From NCBI GenBank assembly GCA_017745235.1, contig JAGHZU010000024.1:1-61449 (forward strand): a stretch of 61,449 nucleotides of DNA, in the 5' to 3' direction. Source of the DNA: Caulobacter sp. (GTDB taxonomy: Bacteria; Pseudomonadota; Alphaproteobacteria; Caulobacterales; Caulobacteraceae). Of the stretch, positions 27,443 to 35,099 are shown one piece after another (within the stretch, counting starts at the first letter, position 1; every line of letters begins with the position of its first letter). The notes under the pieces were generated by a model, which worked only from the letters and a program-made list of their open reading frames with translations, did no database searches and was not told the origin of the DNA. Both the position numbers and the translations under genes were made by a program.

Positions 27443-28270
27443 CTAGGCGTCGAACTCGACACGACCGCTGGCTAGGTCATGGGCGGCCGAGACGATCTTC
27501 AGCCGTCCTTCGGCGAGGCGTTGGGCCAGCACGCCATCGGCGACCTTCAACCGGGCGGCGGTGTCGCGGACGTTCTGGCGCATCGCCGCGTCCGCCAGGT
27601 CGGCGGGATGGCGGTCCTGAACGCCAAGCACCGCCGGAACGATCGGAAGGACCATGTTCAGCAGCGGCCCACGCAGGTCGGCGCGCCTGGTCGCGACATC
27701 GACGGCCGATCCCACCACATCGCACCGGGTGTGGCCCAGCACCACGACCAGCGGGGCGCCCAGCCGCTCGACGGCGTAGACGATCGAACCCAGGCTCTCC
27801 TGGCTGACCGTGGGGCCGGCGGCGCGCACCACGTAGAGCTCGCCCAGATTGCAGTCGAAGATCAGCTCCGGCGCGGCGCGGCTGTCGCTGCAGGCGACCA
27901 CCACCGCAAAGGGCCTCTGGCCGCCGCCAGCCAGGTCGGCCAGACGCGCGGCTGCCGGCAGGGCGATGGTCGCGCCGCCGCGCGCGAAAATGGCGTTGCC
28001 CTGCTTGAGCCGGCCCAAGGCTTCGTCGGGACTGACCATCTGGGGCGCGACGACCTCGGCGGCCTCGACGGCGACCGGTTCGTCCAGCGGCTTTACCTGG
28101 GTCAGAGCCTTGTCGAGCGCCGCCTTGTCCGCGGCCTGGCTTTTCAACGCGCGGCGGGTGCGGCGGCCTTTGCGAGTGAGGATCGACGGCTCGTCCCCCT
28201 CGGCGAGGGCCAGGGTCGGCGCGGTGAGGCCCGCCGCCAGGGCGCCCAGCAACAGTCGTCTCGAAACCAT
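27443..28270 (-). CDS. Exported beta-class carbonic anhydrase
   Basis: The 275-residue product begins MVSRRLLLGALAAGLTAPTLALAEG, a signal with a twin-arginine-like SRRLLL that may use Tat. After a charged linker of about 80 residues, the beta-CA domain follows. Zinc and catalytic residues appear in VVACSDSRAAPE and VVLGHTRCDVV, where the usual H-x-x-C pair is His-Thr-Arg-Cys. It would hydrate CO2 in the periplasm. ATG 28270 is chosen because the signal peptide starts there, while upstream in-frame sequence overlaps lrp as an antisense-like reading. The window thus encodes both a cytoplasmic and an exported beta-CA. Confidence 0.88.
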   Translation of the reverse strand: MVSRRLLLGALAAGLTAPTLALAEGDEPSILTRKGRRTRRALKSQAADKAALDKALTQVKPLDEPVAVEAAEVVAPQMVSPDEALGRLKQGNAIFARGGATIALPAAARLADLAGGGQRPFAVVVACSDSRAAPELIFDCNLGELYVVRAAGPTVSQESLGSIVYAVERLGAPLVVVLGHTRCDVVGSAVDVATRRADLRGPLLNMVLPIVPAVLGVQDRHPADLADAAMRQNVRDTAARLKVADGVLAQRLAEGRLKIVSAAHDLASGRVEFDA

Positions 28271-28365
28271 CCCACATCCCCCGGACGAGCAAGGCCGCGC
28301 GATCGGCGCGCATACGTCGCTCCAGCCATGGGCCAAGGGCGTTAATCGGGACGTAACGCCCCGGC

Positions 28366-28839
28366 TCAGAGTGGCAATTCGACGCGTTTGACCACGGTGC
28401 GCATGGCGATGCTGGAGCTGACCCGCACCACGCCGGGGATCCGCGTCAGCTCCTGAGCGTGCACCCGCTCCAGGTCGTCGACGTCGCGCACCACCAGCCG
28501 CAGCAGGTAATCCGAGCCGCCGGTCATCAGGTAGCACTCGGCCACCTCGCGCACGTGCGAGACCGCTTTCTCGAAGGCGCTGAGCGTGCCCTCGGCCTGG
28601 GACGAGAGGGTCACGGTCACGAAGACGCTGAGCGGCAGGCCCACCGCGCGCTCGTCGATCACCGCGGCGTAGCGGCCGATCACACCGGCCTCCTCCAGGG
28701 CCTTCACCCGGCGCAGGCAGGCGGATTCGGAAAGATTCACCGCCTCGGCCATTTCCACATAGCTGGCCCTCCCGCGGGCCTGCAGCAGCGCCAGCAGCTT
28801 GCGGTCGAAGACATCGAGGTTGGCCGCAGGTTTCTTCAA
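28366..28839 (-). CDS. Lrp/AsnC-family transcription regulator
   Basis: The 157-residue regulator has an N-terminal HTH (about residues 8-60: LDVFDRKLLALLQ, then MAEAVNLSESACLRRVKALEEAGVI). A C-terminal RAM ligand-binding domain contains CYLMTGGSDYLLRLVVRDV. It is divergent from alanine dehydrogenase with 120 bp between the start codons. This arrangement fits an alanine-responsive activator of ald, as known for AldR/Lrp proteins elsewhere. The ligand is inferred from context. Confidence 0.92.
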   Translation of the reverse strand: MKKPAANLDVFDRKLLALLQARGRASYVEMAEAVNLSESACLRRVKALEEAGVIGRYAAVIDERAVGLPLSVFVTVTLSSQAEGTLSAFEKAVSHVREVAECYLMTGGSDYLLRLVVRDVDDLERVHAQELTRIPGVVRVSSSIAMRTVVKRVELPL

Positions 28840-28959
28840 GCGAGAGGCTCCAAAGCGATGGATTCCTGCATATCACGAATTCTCTGGCACGAAATCCCCC
28901 GGGAAACTGCGTTCGCTCAAGCGTAAACCTGCATGAAAAGCGCTTTGGAGGAGACGATC
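28840..28959. promoter_or_regulatory. Divergent lrp-ald control region
   Basis: This 120-bp divergent promoter region holds an AT-richer core, TATCACGAATTCTCTGG, which is unusual for this GC-rich window and is the likeliest Lrp-type binding region. The ald ribosome site GGAGGAG lies at 28947-28953. No precise consensus match can be claimed. Confidence 0.55.
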
Positions 28960-30072
28960 ATGCGCGTTGGAGTGCCTTCCGAGATCAAGCCGGGCGAGCA
29001 CCGGGTCGGCCTGACCCCCACCGCCGTCCGCGAATATGTCGGCCACGGCCACACCGTCCTGGTCCAGGCCGGCGCGGGCCTGGGCGCCGGCTATGCCGAC
29101 GAGGCCTACGTCAAGGCCGGAGCCACCATCGCCCCGGACGCCGACGCGGTGTTCGCGGGGGCCGACATGATCGTCAAGGTCAAGGAACCCCAGAAGGTGG
29201 AGTGGGAGCGCCTGACGCCCCGCCACATCCTGTTCACCTACCTGCACCTGGCGCCCGATCCGGCCCAGACCGAGGGCCTGCTGGCCTCGGGCTGCGCGGC
29301 CATCGCCTACGAGACCGTCACCGACGCCAAGGGCGGCCTGCCGCTGCTGGCCCCGATGTCGGAAGTGGCCGGCCGCATCGCCGTGTTCTCCGCGGCCGAG
29401 ACGCTGCTCAAGCACAACGGCGGCATGGGCCTGCTGCTCAGCGGCGTGCCCGGCGTGCCCCCGGCCCGCGTGGCCGTGCTGGGCGGCGGCGTGGTCGGCT
29501 CCAACGCCGCCCGCATGGCCGCCGGCCTCGGCGCCGAGGTGGTGGTGCTGGAACGCTCGATCCCGCGCATGCGCGAGCTGGACGACCTCTACCAGGGCCG
29601 CATCCTGACTCGCTATTCGACCATCGCCGCCGTCGAGGAGGAGATCCTCAAGGCCGACGTGGTGATCGGCGCGGTCCTGACCGCCGGCGCCGCCGCCCCC
29701 AAGCTGGTGCGTCGCGAGCACCTGTCGCAGATGAAGCCGGGCTCGGTGCTGGTCGACGTCTCGATCGACCAGGGCGGCTGCTTCGAGACCAGCCACCCGA
29801 CCACCCACGCCGAGCCGACCTACACCGTCGACGGCGTGGTCCACTATTGCGTGGCCAACATGCCGGGCGCGGCTCCGCGCACCTCGTCCGAGGCCCTGGG
29901 CAACGCCACGCTGCCGTTCGGCCTGGCCCTGGCCGACAAGGGCCTGGACGCCCTGAAGGACAACGTCCACCTGGCCAGCGGCCTCAATGTGCTGAACGGT
30001 CAGCTGACCCACCCGGCGGTCGCCCAGGCCCTGGGCAAGACCTCGATCGATCCTTACGGCGCCTGGAAATAG
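28960..30072 (+). CDS. ald: Alanine dehydrogenase
   Basis: The 370-residue enzyme catalyses NAD-linked oxidative deamination of L-alanine to pyruvate. The N-terminal MRVGVPSEIKPGEHRVGLTP is the family signature. The Rossmann motif VLGGGVVGSNAARMAAGLGA lies in the second half, and VSIDQGGCFETSHPTTH and CVANMPGAAPRTSS are conserved family blocks. Length is exactly as usual. ATG 28960 is chosen over an ATG at 28933 because GGAGGAG precedes it and the protein then starts at the family N-terminus. It is divergent from an Lrp regulator and ends at a strong terminator. Confidence 0.97.
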   Translation: MRVGVPSEIKPGEHRVGLTPTAVREYVGHGHTVLVQAGAGLGAGYADEAYVKAGATIAPDADAVFAGADMIVKVKEPQKVEWERLTPRHILFTYLHLAPDPAQTEGLLASGCAAIAYETVTDAKGGLPLLAPMSEVAGRIAVFSAAETLLKHNGGMGLLLSGVPGVPPARVAVLGGGVVGSNAARMAAGLGAEVVVLERSIPRMRELDDLYQGRILTRYSTIAAVEEEILKADVVIGAVLTAGAAAPKLVRREHLSQMKPGSVLVDVSIDQGGCFETSHPTTHAEPTYTVDGVVHYCVANMPGAAPRTSSEALGNATLPFGLALADKGLDALKDNVHLASGLNVLNGQLTHPAVAQALGKTSIDPYGAWK

Positions 30073-30093
30073 GTCCGCCGGCCAAGGCTTCGG

Positions 30094-30127
30094 AAAGGGC
30101 GCTCCTCGCAAGGGGAGCGCCCTTTTT
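30094..30127 (+). terminator. Intrinsic terminator of ald
   Basis: A 12-bp perfect stem, AAAGGGCGCTCC (30094-30105) with GGAGCGCCCTTT (30114-30125), runs into TTTTT. It lies 21 bp after the ald stop codon and is one of the clearest terminators in the window. Confidence 0.92.
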
Positions 30128-30149
30128 CATGTTCGCCGTCCAGGAGCGC

Positions 30150-30178
30150 TTGACTCATTCATAGCCGAATGGTTATGA
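30150..30178 (+). promoter_or_regulatory. Sigma-70-type promoter of the arsR-like operon
   Basis: TTGACT (30150-30155) and TTATGA (30173-30178) are separated by 17 bp, close to the -35/-10 consensus. The first operator repeat covers the spacer and -10, so a bound ArsR-type repressor would block polymerase. Confidence 0.7.
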
Positions 30179-30207
30179 GTTGATCCATAGCTGGATGGTT
30201 ATGGATC
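30153..30207. promoter_or_regulatory. Two ArsR-type operator repeats
   Basis: ATAGCCGAATGGTTAT (30161-30176) and ATAGCTGGATGGTTAT (30187-30202) match at 14 of 16 bases. Each is an inverted repeat of the form ATAGCY-N4-GGTTAT. The inverted arms extend outward: ACTCAT/ATGAGT for the first copy and GATCCAT/ATGGATC for the second. The copies start 26 bp apart, overlap the promoter and precede the start codon by 9 bases. Autoregulation by the ArsR-like product is the natural reading. Confidence 0.8.
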
Positions 30208-30211
30208 AGGA

Positions 30212-30535
30212 ATGCCCGAGCCGCATGACATGCTGTTTCGAACGCTGGCCGACCCCACCCGTCGGGCCCTGTTCGAGCGCCTGTGCCGGGACGGCGAGCA
30301 GACGGTGGGGGCCCTGACGGCTCAGGCCGGCGTCTCCCAGCCTGCCGTTTCCAAGCACTTGGGCGTTCTGAAACAGGCCGGACTAGTCAAGGACCGCCAC
30401 GAAGGCCGCCAGACCCATTACAGCGCCCGGCTGGAAGCCCTGGCGCCGCTGGTCGACTGGACCAGCCGCCTCGCCGGCTTCTGGGAAGGGCGGTTCGACA
30501 AGCTCGAGGATTTGCTCAGGAGAATGGACCAATGA
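30212..30535 (+). CDS. ArsR-family repressor
   Basis: The 107-residue winged-helix regulator begins MLFRTLADPTRRALFERLC and has the HTH LTAQAGVSQPAVSKHLGVLKQAGLV. No metal-binding Cys cluster is present, since the only Cys is in the first helix region. This is typical of the subgroup paired with SRPBCC proteins rather than with metal exporters. It overlaps the SRPBCC gene by ATGA. Two operators and a promoter lie directly upstream, so negative autoregulation is likely. The inducer is unknown. Confidence 0.93.
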   Translation: MPEPHDMLFRTLADPTRRALFERLCRDGEQTVGALTAQAGVSQPAVSKHLGVLKQAGLVKDRHEGRQTHYSARLEALAPLVDWTSRLAGFWEGRFDKLEDLLRRMDQ

Positions 30536-30966
30536 CGACCAACACCATCGAGGACGTGCGCACCGTCGTGGTCGAGCGCGACATGCCGTTCCCGCCGGAA
30601 AAGCTCTGGCGCGCCCTGACCCAGCCCCACCTGGTGGAGGAATGGCTGATGAAGAACGACTTCCGCGCCGAGGTCGGCCACCGCTTCAACCTGCGCGGCG
30701 AATGGGGCGGAGTGCTGGACTGCGAGGTCCTGGACGTCGAGCCGCCGCGCAGCCTGTCCTACAGCTGGAATTTCGTGCACGAGGACCCGGCCTTCGACCT
30801 GCGCAGCGTGGTGACGTTCACCCTCACCCCGACCGACGCCGGCACCCACCTGCGCATGGAGCAGTCGGGCTTCCGTCCCGACCAGAAGCAGGCCTTCGGC
30901 GGCGCCCTGCAAGGCTGGCGCGGGTTCCTGGAAAGCCTGGAAAACGTCACCGCCAAGCTGGACTGA
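30532..30966 (+). CDS. SRPBCC (AHSA1/START-like) protein
   Basis: The 144-residue protein belongs to the AHSA1-like SRPBCC group. It opens VVVERDMPFPPEKLWRALTQ and has LVEEWLMKNDFRAEVGHRF. RSLSYSWNFV and TLTPTDAGTHLRMEQSGF follow, then a C-terminal GWRGFLESLENV helix. The fold forms a deep hydrophobic pocket for a small ligand, which is not identified. Start overlaps the ArsR stop. The ArsR-SRPBCC pair is widespread, and the next two genes (DUF1801) commonly accompany it. Confidence 0.9.
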   Translation: MTTNTIEDVRTVVVERDMPFPPEKLWRALTQPHLVEEWLMKNDFRAEVGHRFNLRGEWGGVLDCEVLDVEPPRSLSYSWNFVHEDPAFDLRSVVTFTLTPTDAGTHLRMEQSGFRPDQKQAFGGALQGWRGFLESLENVTAKLD

Positions 30967-30972
30967 GGCGCC

Positions 30973-31392
30973 ATGGCCGAGGAAGCGCCCAAGCCTGCCC
31001 TGCTGTCGGGCGGCAACCCCCAGATCCCCAAGGGCTACGGCGACGGGCCCGTCCAGGCCTATATCGCGGCCATGCCGGGCTGGAAGCGCGACCTCGGCCA
31101 ACGCCTGGACGCCCTGATCGTCGAAGCCGTCCCCGAGACGACCAAGGCGGTGAAGTGGAACTCGCCCTTCTACGGTCTGGACGGCCAGGGCTGGTTCCTC
31201 AGCTTCCATTGCTTCAACCGCTACGTGAAGGTGGCGTTCTTCAAGGGCGCGGCGCTGGACCCAATCCCGCCGGGCGCGTCCAAGCAGGCGGACGTGCGCT
31301 ATCTCGACATCCACGAGGCCGACACACTGGACGAGCCCCTGTTCTCATCGTGGGTGAGCCAGGCCAGCAGGCTGCCCGGCGAACGCATGTAG
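30973..31392 (+). CDS. DUF1801 protein (first copy)
   Basis: The 139-residue protein of the DUF1801/YdhG type has VQAYIAAMPGWKRDLGQRLDAL and TTKAVKWNSPFYGLDGQGWF. Later blocks are VKVAFFKGAALD and VRYLDIHEADTLD. The family is cytosolic with no established reaction. It begins 6 bases after the SRPBCC stop and is followed 35 bp later by a related gene, so the operon carries two DUF1801 copies of clearly different sequence. Confidence 0.85.
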   Translation: MAEEAPKPALLSGGNPQIPKGYGDGPVQAYIAAMPGWKRDLGQRLDALIVEAVPETTKAVKWNSPFYGLDGQGWFLSFHCFNRYVKVAFFKGAALDPIPPGASKQADVRYLDIHEADTLDEPLFSSWVSQASRLPGERM

Positions 31393-31427
31393 GCTTCGAA
31401 CAGCAAGAAGACGAAGGAAACGACTCC

Positions 31428-31820
31428 ATGGACGACACCGGCGCCCTGACCCCCTCGCAGCTGATCGACGCCCGGATCCAGTCGCTCGGCGATTGGCGCG
31501 GCCAGACCCTGGCCCGCGTCCGGGCCCTGATCCACCAGGCCGAGCCCGAGGTGGTGGAGACCTGGAAGTGGCGCGGCACGCCGGTGTGGGAACGCGACGG
31601 CATGATCTGCACGGGCGAGACCTACAAGGCCGCCGTCAAGCTGACCTTCGCCAAGGGCGCGTCGCTGGACGATCCCAAGGGCCTGTTCAACTCCAGCCTC
31701 GACGGCAACACGCGCCGGGCCATCGACATCCACGAGGGCGAGGCGATCGACGAGGAGGCCCTGAAGGCGTTGGTCCGCGCGGCCGTGGCGCTGAACACGG
31801 CCAAGGGGAAGAAGCGCTGA
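31428..31820 (+). CDS. DUF1801 protein (second copy)
   Basis: The 130-residue product shares the layout of the preceding gene: LARVRALIHQAEPEVVETWKWRGTPVWE, then AAVKLTFAKGASLDDPKGLFN and RAIDIHEGEAIDEEALKALV. The ATG at 31428 has a GAAGGAAACG site upstream. The C-terminus ends in a basic KGKKR. It is the last gene of the ArsR operon. The two copies are paralogous by pattern but diverged. No catalytic function is assigned. Confidence 0.85.
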   Translation: MDDTGALTPSQLIDARIQSLGDWRGQTLARVRALIHQAEPEVVETWKWRGTPVWERDGMICTGETYKAAVKLTFAKGASLDDPKGLFNSSLDGNTRRAIDIHEGEAIDEEALKALVRAAVALNTAKGKKR

Positions 31821-31845
31821 GCGGCTCCTTCTTCTCGGCGATGGA

Positions 31846-32550
31846 TCAGGCCGCGAACCGGCCCAGGTCCTGGTGGCTTTCCACCAGGTCGAGCACATCG
31901 CTCATCGTGAAGCCCGGATCGGCCGGATAGAGCGCATCGTAGATCGAGCGGGCGAAGGCCAGGTCCGCCGGCGTCTTCACCCGCCAGTCGTAGTGCGACC
32001 AGTCGCGGTGGGTCTTAAGGTGCGCCTGGCTGAACCGGTCGGGCCGGCCGCGGATGGCGGCGGTGGGCGAGATCAGGGCCAGGGGGTCTCGGGCCTCGGC
32101 GGCGGCGATGCGCAGGGCCTCGACCGTGACGACCTCGACCTCCAGCCCCGCCGGATAGGTGCGCTGCACGCGGTTGGAGGTGTAGGCCGCGCCGCTGGAC
32201 AGGGCCAGGCGCACGGCCTCGTCGACCACGCCCGGATCGACGAACGGCGCGTCGCCCTTCAGGCGCACGATGTGGCTGACCGGACCGGCGGCCTCGGCGC
32301 AACGAGCGATGCGGTCGAGGATGTCGCTGCCCGCGCCGCGATGGACGGCGTAGCCGCGCGAAACGACCAAGCCCGCCAGGCCGTCGTCGGCGTCGTCCGT
32401 GCTGGTGGCGACGATGATTTTGGTCAGGCGCCGCGCGCTGCGCAGCCGCTCGAGCTGGCGCAGGATCATCGGCTCGCCCTGGAGGCTGGCGACGGCCTTG
32501 CCCGGAAGGCGCTTGGAGCCCATGCGGGCTTGCACGACAGCGAGGATCAT
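31846..32550 (-). CDS. SpsF-like cytidylyltransferase
   Basis: The 234-residue nucleotidyltransferase starts ILAVVQARMGSKRLPGKA, the sugar-CMP transferase signature. It continues with LRQLERLRSARRL, IIVATSTDDADD and VRLKGDAPFVDP, where Asp binds the metal. The family activates acidic or amino sugars for surface glycans or flagellin modification. It may form an operon with the upstream reductase-fold gene, 65 bp away on the same strand. In caulobacters flagellin glycosylation genes include such enzymes, but that link is only suggested here. Confidence 0.82.
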   Translation of the reverse strand: MILAVVQARMGSKRLPGKAVASLQGEPMILRQLERLRSARRLTKIIVATSTDDADDGLAGLVVSRGYAVHRGAGSDILDRIARCAEAAGPVSHIVRLKGDAPFVDPGVVDEAVRLALSSGAAYTSNRVQRTYPAGLEVEVVTVEALRIAAAEARDPLALISPTAAIRGRPDRFSQAHLKTHRDWSHYDWRVKTPADLAFARSIYDALYPADPGFTMSDVLDLVESHQDLGRFAA

Positions 32551-32615
32551 GGCGTTCGGCTCCCTCGTTCTTTCTCAGCTCTTGTTCTGAGGCTGAGCTT
32601 CGATTCGTCCCGGCG

Positions 32616-33491
32616 TCAGGCGACCCAACGTCGCGGGTCGAGCGCCACCGGATCGTCGATGGCCATGTCGTCCCAGTCGAGGTCGGGCGGCGGGCTGGAG
32701 GCCGCGGCCACGACAGCGGAAAGTTCGGCGGCCGAGGTCACGCCCACCAGGACGGCGCTGGCCTCGACGCGCGACAGGGCGAAGCCCAGCGCCGCCTGCA
32801 ACGGGTCCGAGCGCCCTTCGGCGATCATGCGACGCACCTTGGACAGGCGGCCCGAGGCGCCCTTCAACTGGGCGGGCACGCGGTCGGGCGGCAGGAACAG
32901 CAGGCCGTTCAGGAAGATCGAGCGCAGTTGCACCTCAATGCCCATGCCGGCGATGCGCTGCAGCGAACCATCGGCCAGCAGGCGCTGGTCCAGCAGGCTG
33001 GCCGGCGCCTGGAGAACGTCGGGCTTGAACCGCCGAGCCACCCCCACCGGATCGTCGCTGGCGTGGGCGGCCACGCCGACACGGGCGAACAGGCCCTGGT
33101 CGCGCAGGCGCTGCAGGCGATCCCAGACCGCCGCGCCGTGCGGACCGAACAACTCCGAAGGCGAGGAGACGATGATGGCGTCGGCGCGTTCGACGGCCAG
33201 ACGGCGCAGCGATGCGCGGGCCTCGGCCTCGACGAAATCGGGTCCGCGGTCGGCGCGGGCGGCCGCCAGGGTCAGGCGGAAAGGCACGGGACGCGGGATC
33301 AGATCGCCCAGCACCTGCTCGGCGCGGCCGTGGTTGCCGCTGACGTCCAACACCGACAGGCGGGCGCGGGCGGCGATGTTGAGGATGTCGCGGGCTTCCA
33401 TCTCCGGCGACCGGGCGCGCGGCGAGGCGCCCATGCCGTCCAGTCCGAACTGGGCGGCGGCGATACCGAGCTTGGAGACGGTGAGCGACAT
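32616..33491 (-). CDS. Aldo/keto-reductase-fold protein, catalytic residues not conserved
   Basis: The 291-residue protein follows the aldo/keto reductase pattern from start to end. However, the family D-x-x-x-x-Y-G-x-x-E-x-x-L-G motif reads DVSGNHGRAEQVLG (from Asp49), so the catalytic Tyr is His54. The usual Lys and His strands read FRLTLAAARAD and AIIVSSPSELFG, without those residues. The C-terminal NADP-site region (ALGFALSRVEASAVLVGVTSAAEL) is still recognisable. It may be a binding or regulatory protein. It lies next to the cytidylyltransferase. ATG 33491 lacks a clear ribosome site. Confidence 0.78.
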   Translation of the reverse strand: MSLTVSKLGIAAAQFGLDGMGASPRARSPEMEARDILNIAARARLSVLDVSGNHGRAEQVLGDLIPRPVPFRLTLAAARADRGPDFVEAEARASLRRLAVERADAIIVSSPSELFGPHGAAVWDRLQRLRDQGLFARVGVAAHASDDPVGVARRFKPDVLQAPASLLDQRLLADGSLQRIAGMGIEVQLRSIFLNGLLFLPPDRVPAQLKGASGRLSKVRRMIAEGRSDPLQAALGFALSRVEASAVLVGVTSAAELSAVVAAASSPPPDLDWDDMAIDDPVALDPRRWVA

Positions 33492-33579
33492 GAAAAACCG
33501 CGCGGACTGACAACCAGTAGCCCGAAGAGTAGGCGCCAAGGTTTGAAGAAGGCGTTTCTGGAAACTTGCCGAGGGGTTA

Positions 33580-34590
33580 ATGTCGCTGGCGATGGACCTG
33601 CCGGACGCCGCCGAAATCGACGCCCTTTCCGACCCCGCCGATTGGCCTGCCTGGGGCCTGGACGAGGACATGCGACCCGCTCTGGAAAGGGCGCTGGCGC
33701 GCGGCCCGGCGGCCCTGGCCACGATCGTCGCCCTGGCCGAGGGCGGTCCCCGACCCGTCGGAACCCAGATGGTTTTCGGCGCGGGCGTGCGAGCCGGATT
33801 CCTGTCGGGCGGGTGCATCGAGGCCGACGTCGAGGGTCATGCCCGCGCTTGCCTGGCCGACGGCGAATCACGACGGCTGGTCTATGGCCAGGGCAGCCCC
33901 TGGCCGGATATCCGCCTGCTGTGCGGGGCGCGCATCGAGATCCTGGTCGAACGGCTGGCGCCTGACGACGAGGCCGCTCGCACCCTGCTGACCCTGGGCG
34001 CGGCCCGGATTCCAGCCGCCTGGGTCAGCGACGGCCGGCGCCGGCTATGCGCGCCCGCCTCCGAACGTCCCGCCGCCTGGCCGGGCGCGTTCGAACGCCG
34101 TTTCGACCCCGCCGCCCGCCTGGTGGTGTTCGGCGGCGATCCCACGGCCCTGGCGGTGGCGACGCTGGGCGCCCAGTCGGAATTCGAGACCACGCTCGTG
34201 CGGGTCAAGGGCCCCCTGACCCCGCCGCCTCTGGCGCGCGTGGCCTACCGCCGCGACGCCGCCCGTACGGCGCTGGAGGCCATCGGCCTGGACGCCTGGA
34301 CCGCCGTGGCGATCTGCGGCCACGACCCGGAGGTCGACCACGAGGCCCTGCTGGCCGCCCTGCCCTCGCCCGCGCCCTATGTGGGCCTGCTGGGCGCGCG
34401 GCGACGCCTGGGCGAGCGCATCGAGCGACTGCGGGCCGCCGGGATCGGCGACGCCGACCTGGCCAAGCTGCGCGCGCCGATCGGCCTTGACCTGGGCGGC
34501 AAGGCCCCGTTCGAGGTCGCGGTCGCGGTGATCGGCGAAATCATGGCCGCCCGCCACGGCCAGGTCGCGCTGGCCCGGCGGGGCGCCTGA
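33580..34590 (+). CDS. xdhC: XdhC/CoxI-family molybdenum enzyme maturation protein
   Basis: The 336-residue protein has an N-terminal XdhC_CoxI region (RGPAALATIVALAEGGPRPVG, then GFLSGGCIEADVEGHA). A C-terminal Rossmann domain contains VVFGGDPTALAVATLGA, AICGHDPEVDHEAL and YVGLLGARRRLGERIERL. XdhC-type proteins bind the molybdenum cofactor, help its sulfuration and deliver it to xanthine-oxidase-family enzymes. It lies next to the moa operon and 5.4 kb from the IorAB hydroxylase, which would be its client. The Rossmann glycine motif is GGDPTA rather than the common GAGHVG. Confidence 0.88.
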   Translation: MSLAMDLPDAAEIDALSDPADWPAWGLDEDMRPALERALARGPAALATIVALAEGGPRPVGTQMVFGAGVRAGFLSGGCIEADVEGHARACLADGESRRLVYGQGSPWPDIRLLCGARIEILVERLAPDDEAARTLLTLGAARIPAAWVSDGRRRLCAPASERPAAWPGAFERRFDPAARLVVFGGDPTALAVATLGAQSEFETTLVRVKGPLTPPPLARVAYRRDAARTALEAIGLDAWTAVAICGHDPEVDHEALLAALPSPAPYVGLLGARRRLGERIERLRAAGIGDADLAKLRAPIGLDLGGKAPFEVAVAVIGEIMAARHGQVALARRGA

Positions 34591-34625
34591 GACCTTCTTT
34601 CCTTGAGAGGGTTTCGAGGAGCCCC

Positions 34626-35096
34626 CTACTCCGCGCGCCAGTCGCCCGACTTGCCGCCGGTCTTCTCGACCAGGCGCACGGCCTCGATGACCATGCCCTT
34701 CTCGGCCGCCTTGAGCATGTCGTAGATCGTCAGGCAGGCCACAGAGACCGCGGTCAGGGCCTCCATCTCCACGCCTGTCCGCCCCTTCAGCCGCACCAGG
34801 GCCCGCACGGCCAGGCCGCCCTCGGCGGGCTCGACCGAGACCTCGACCTTGCTCAGGGCCAGGGGATGGCACAGCGGGATCAGGTCGGAGGTCTTCTTGG
34901 CGGCCATGACCCCGGCGATCTCGGCCACGGCGCGTACGTCACCCTTGCGGCCCGTCCCGGAGATGGCCAGGGCCAGCGTCTCGGGGCTCATGCGCACAAA
35001 GCCTTCGGCCACCGCTTCGCGCGCCGTCTCGGCCTTGTCGGAGACGTCGACCATCCGGGCCCGGCCCTGTTCGTCGATGTGGGTCAACCGCCCCAT
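34626..35096 (-). CDS. moaC: Cyclic pyranopterin monophosphate synthase MoaC
   Basis: The 156-residue enzyme converts the MoaA product to cyclic pyranopterin monophosphate. Signature blocks are [38 protein letters not shown], and [23 protein letters not shown]. The ending [10 protein letters not shown] is the conserved C-terminal loop. Full length. It is the last gene of moaA-D-E-B-C, starting 3 bases after moaB. Confidence 0.97.
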   Translation of the reverse strand: MGRLTHIDEQGRARMVDVSDKAETAREAVAEGFVRMSPETLALAISGTGRKGDVRAVAEIAGVMAAKKTSDLIPLCHPLALSKVEVSVEPAEGGLAVRALVRLKGRTGVEMEALTAVSVACLTIYDMLKAAEKGMVIEAVRLVEKTGGKSGDWRAE

Positions 35097-35099
35097 AGC

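Noticed and set aside
28865..28934. Two CCTGCAT heptamers 63 bp apart (six helical turns) between lrp and ald as paired regulator sites
   Set aside because: A shared 7-mer in a 120-bp region is likely by chance, and it does not match an Lrp consensus.
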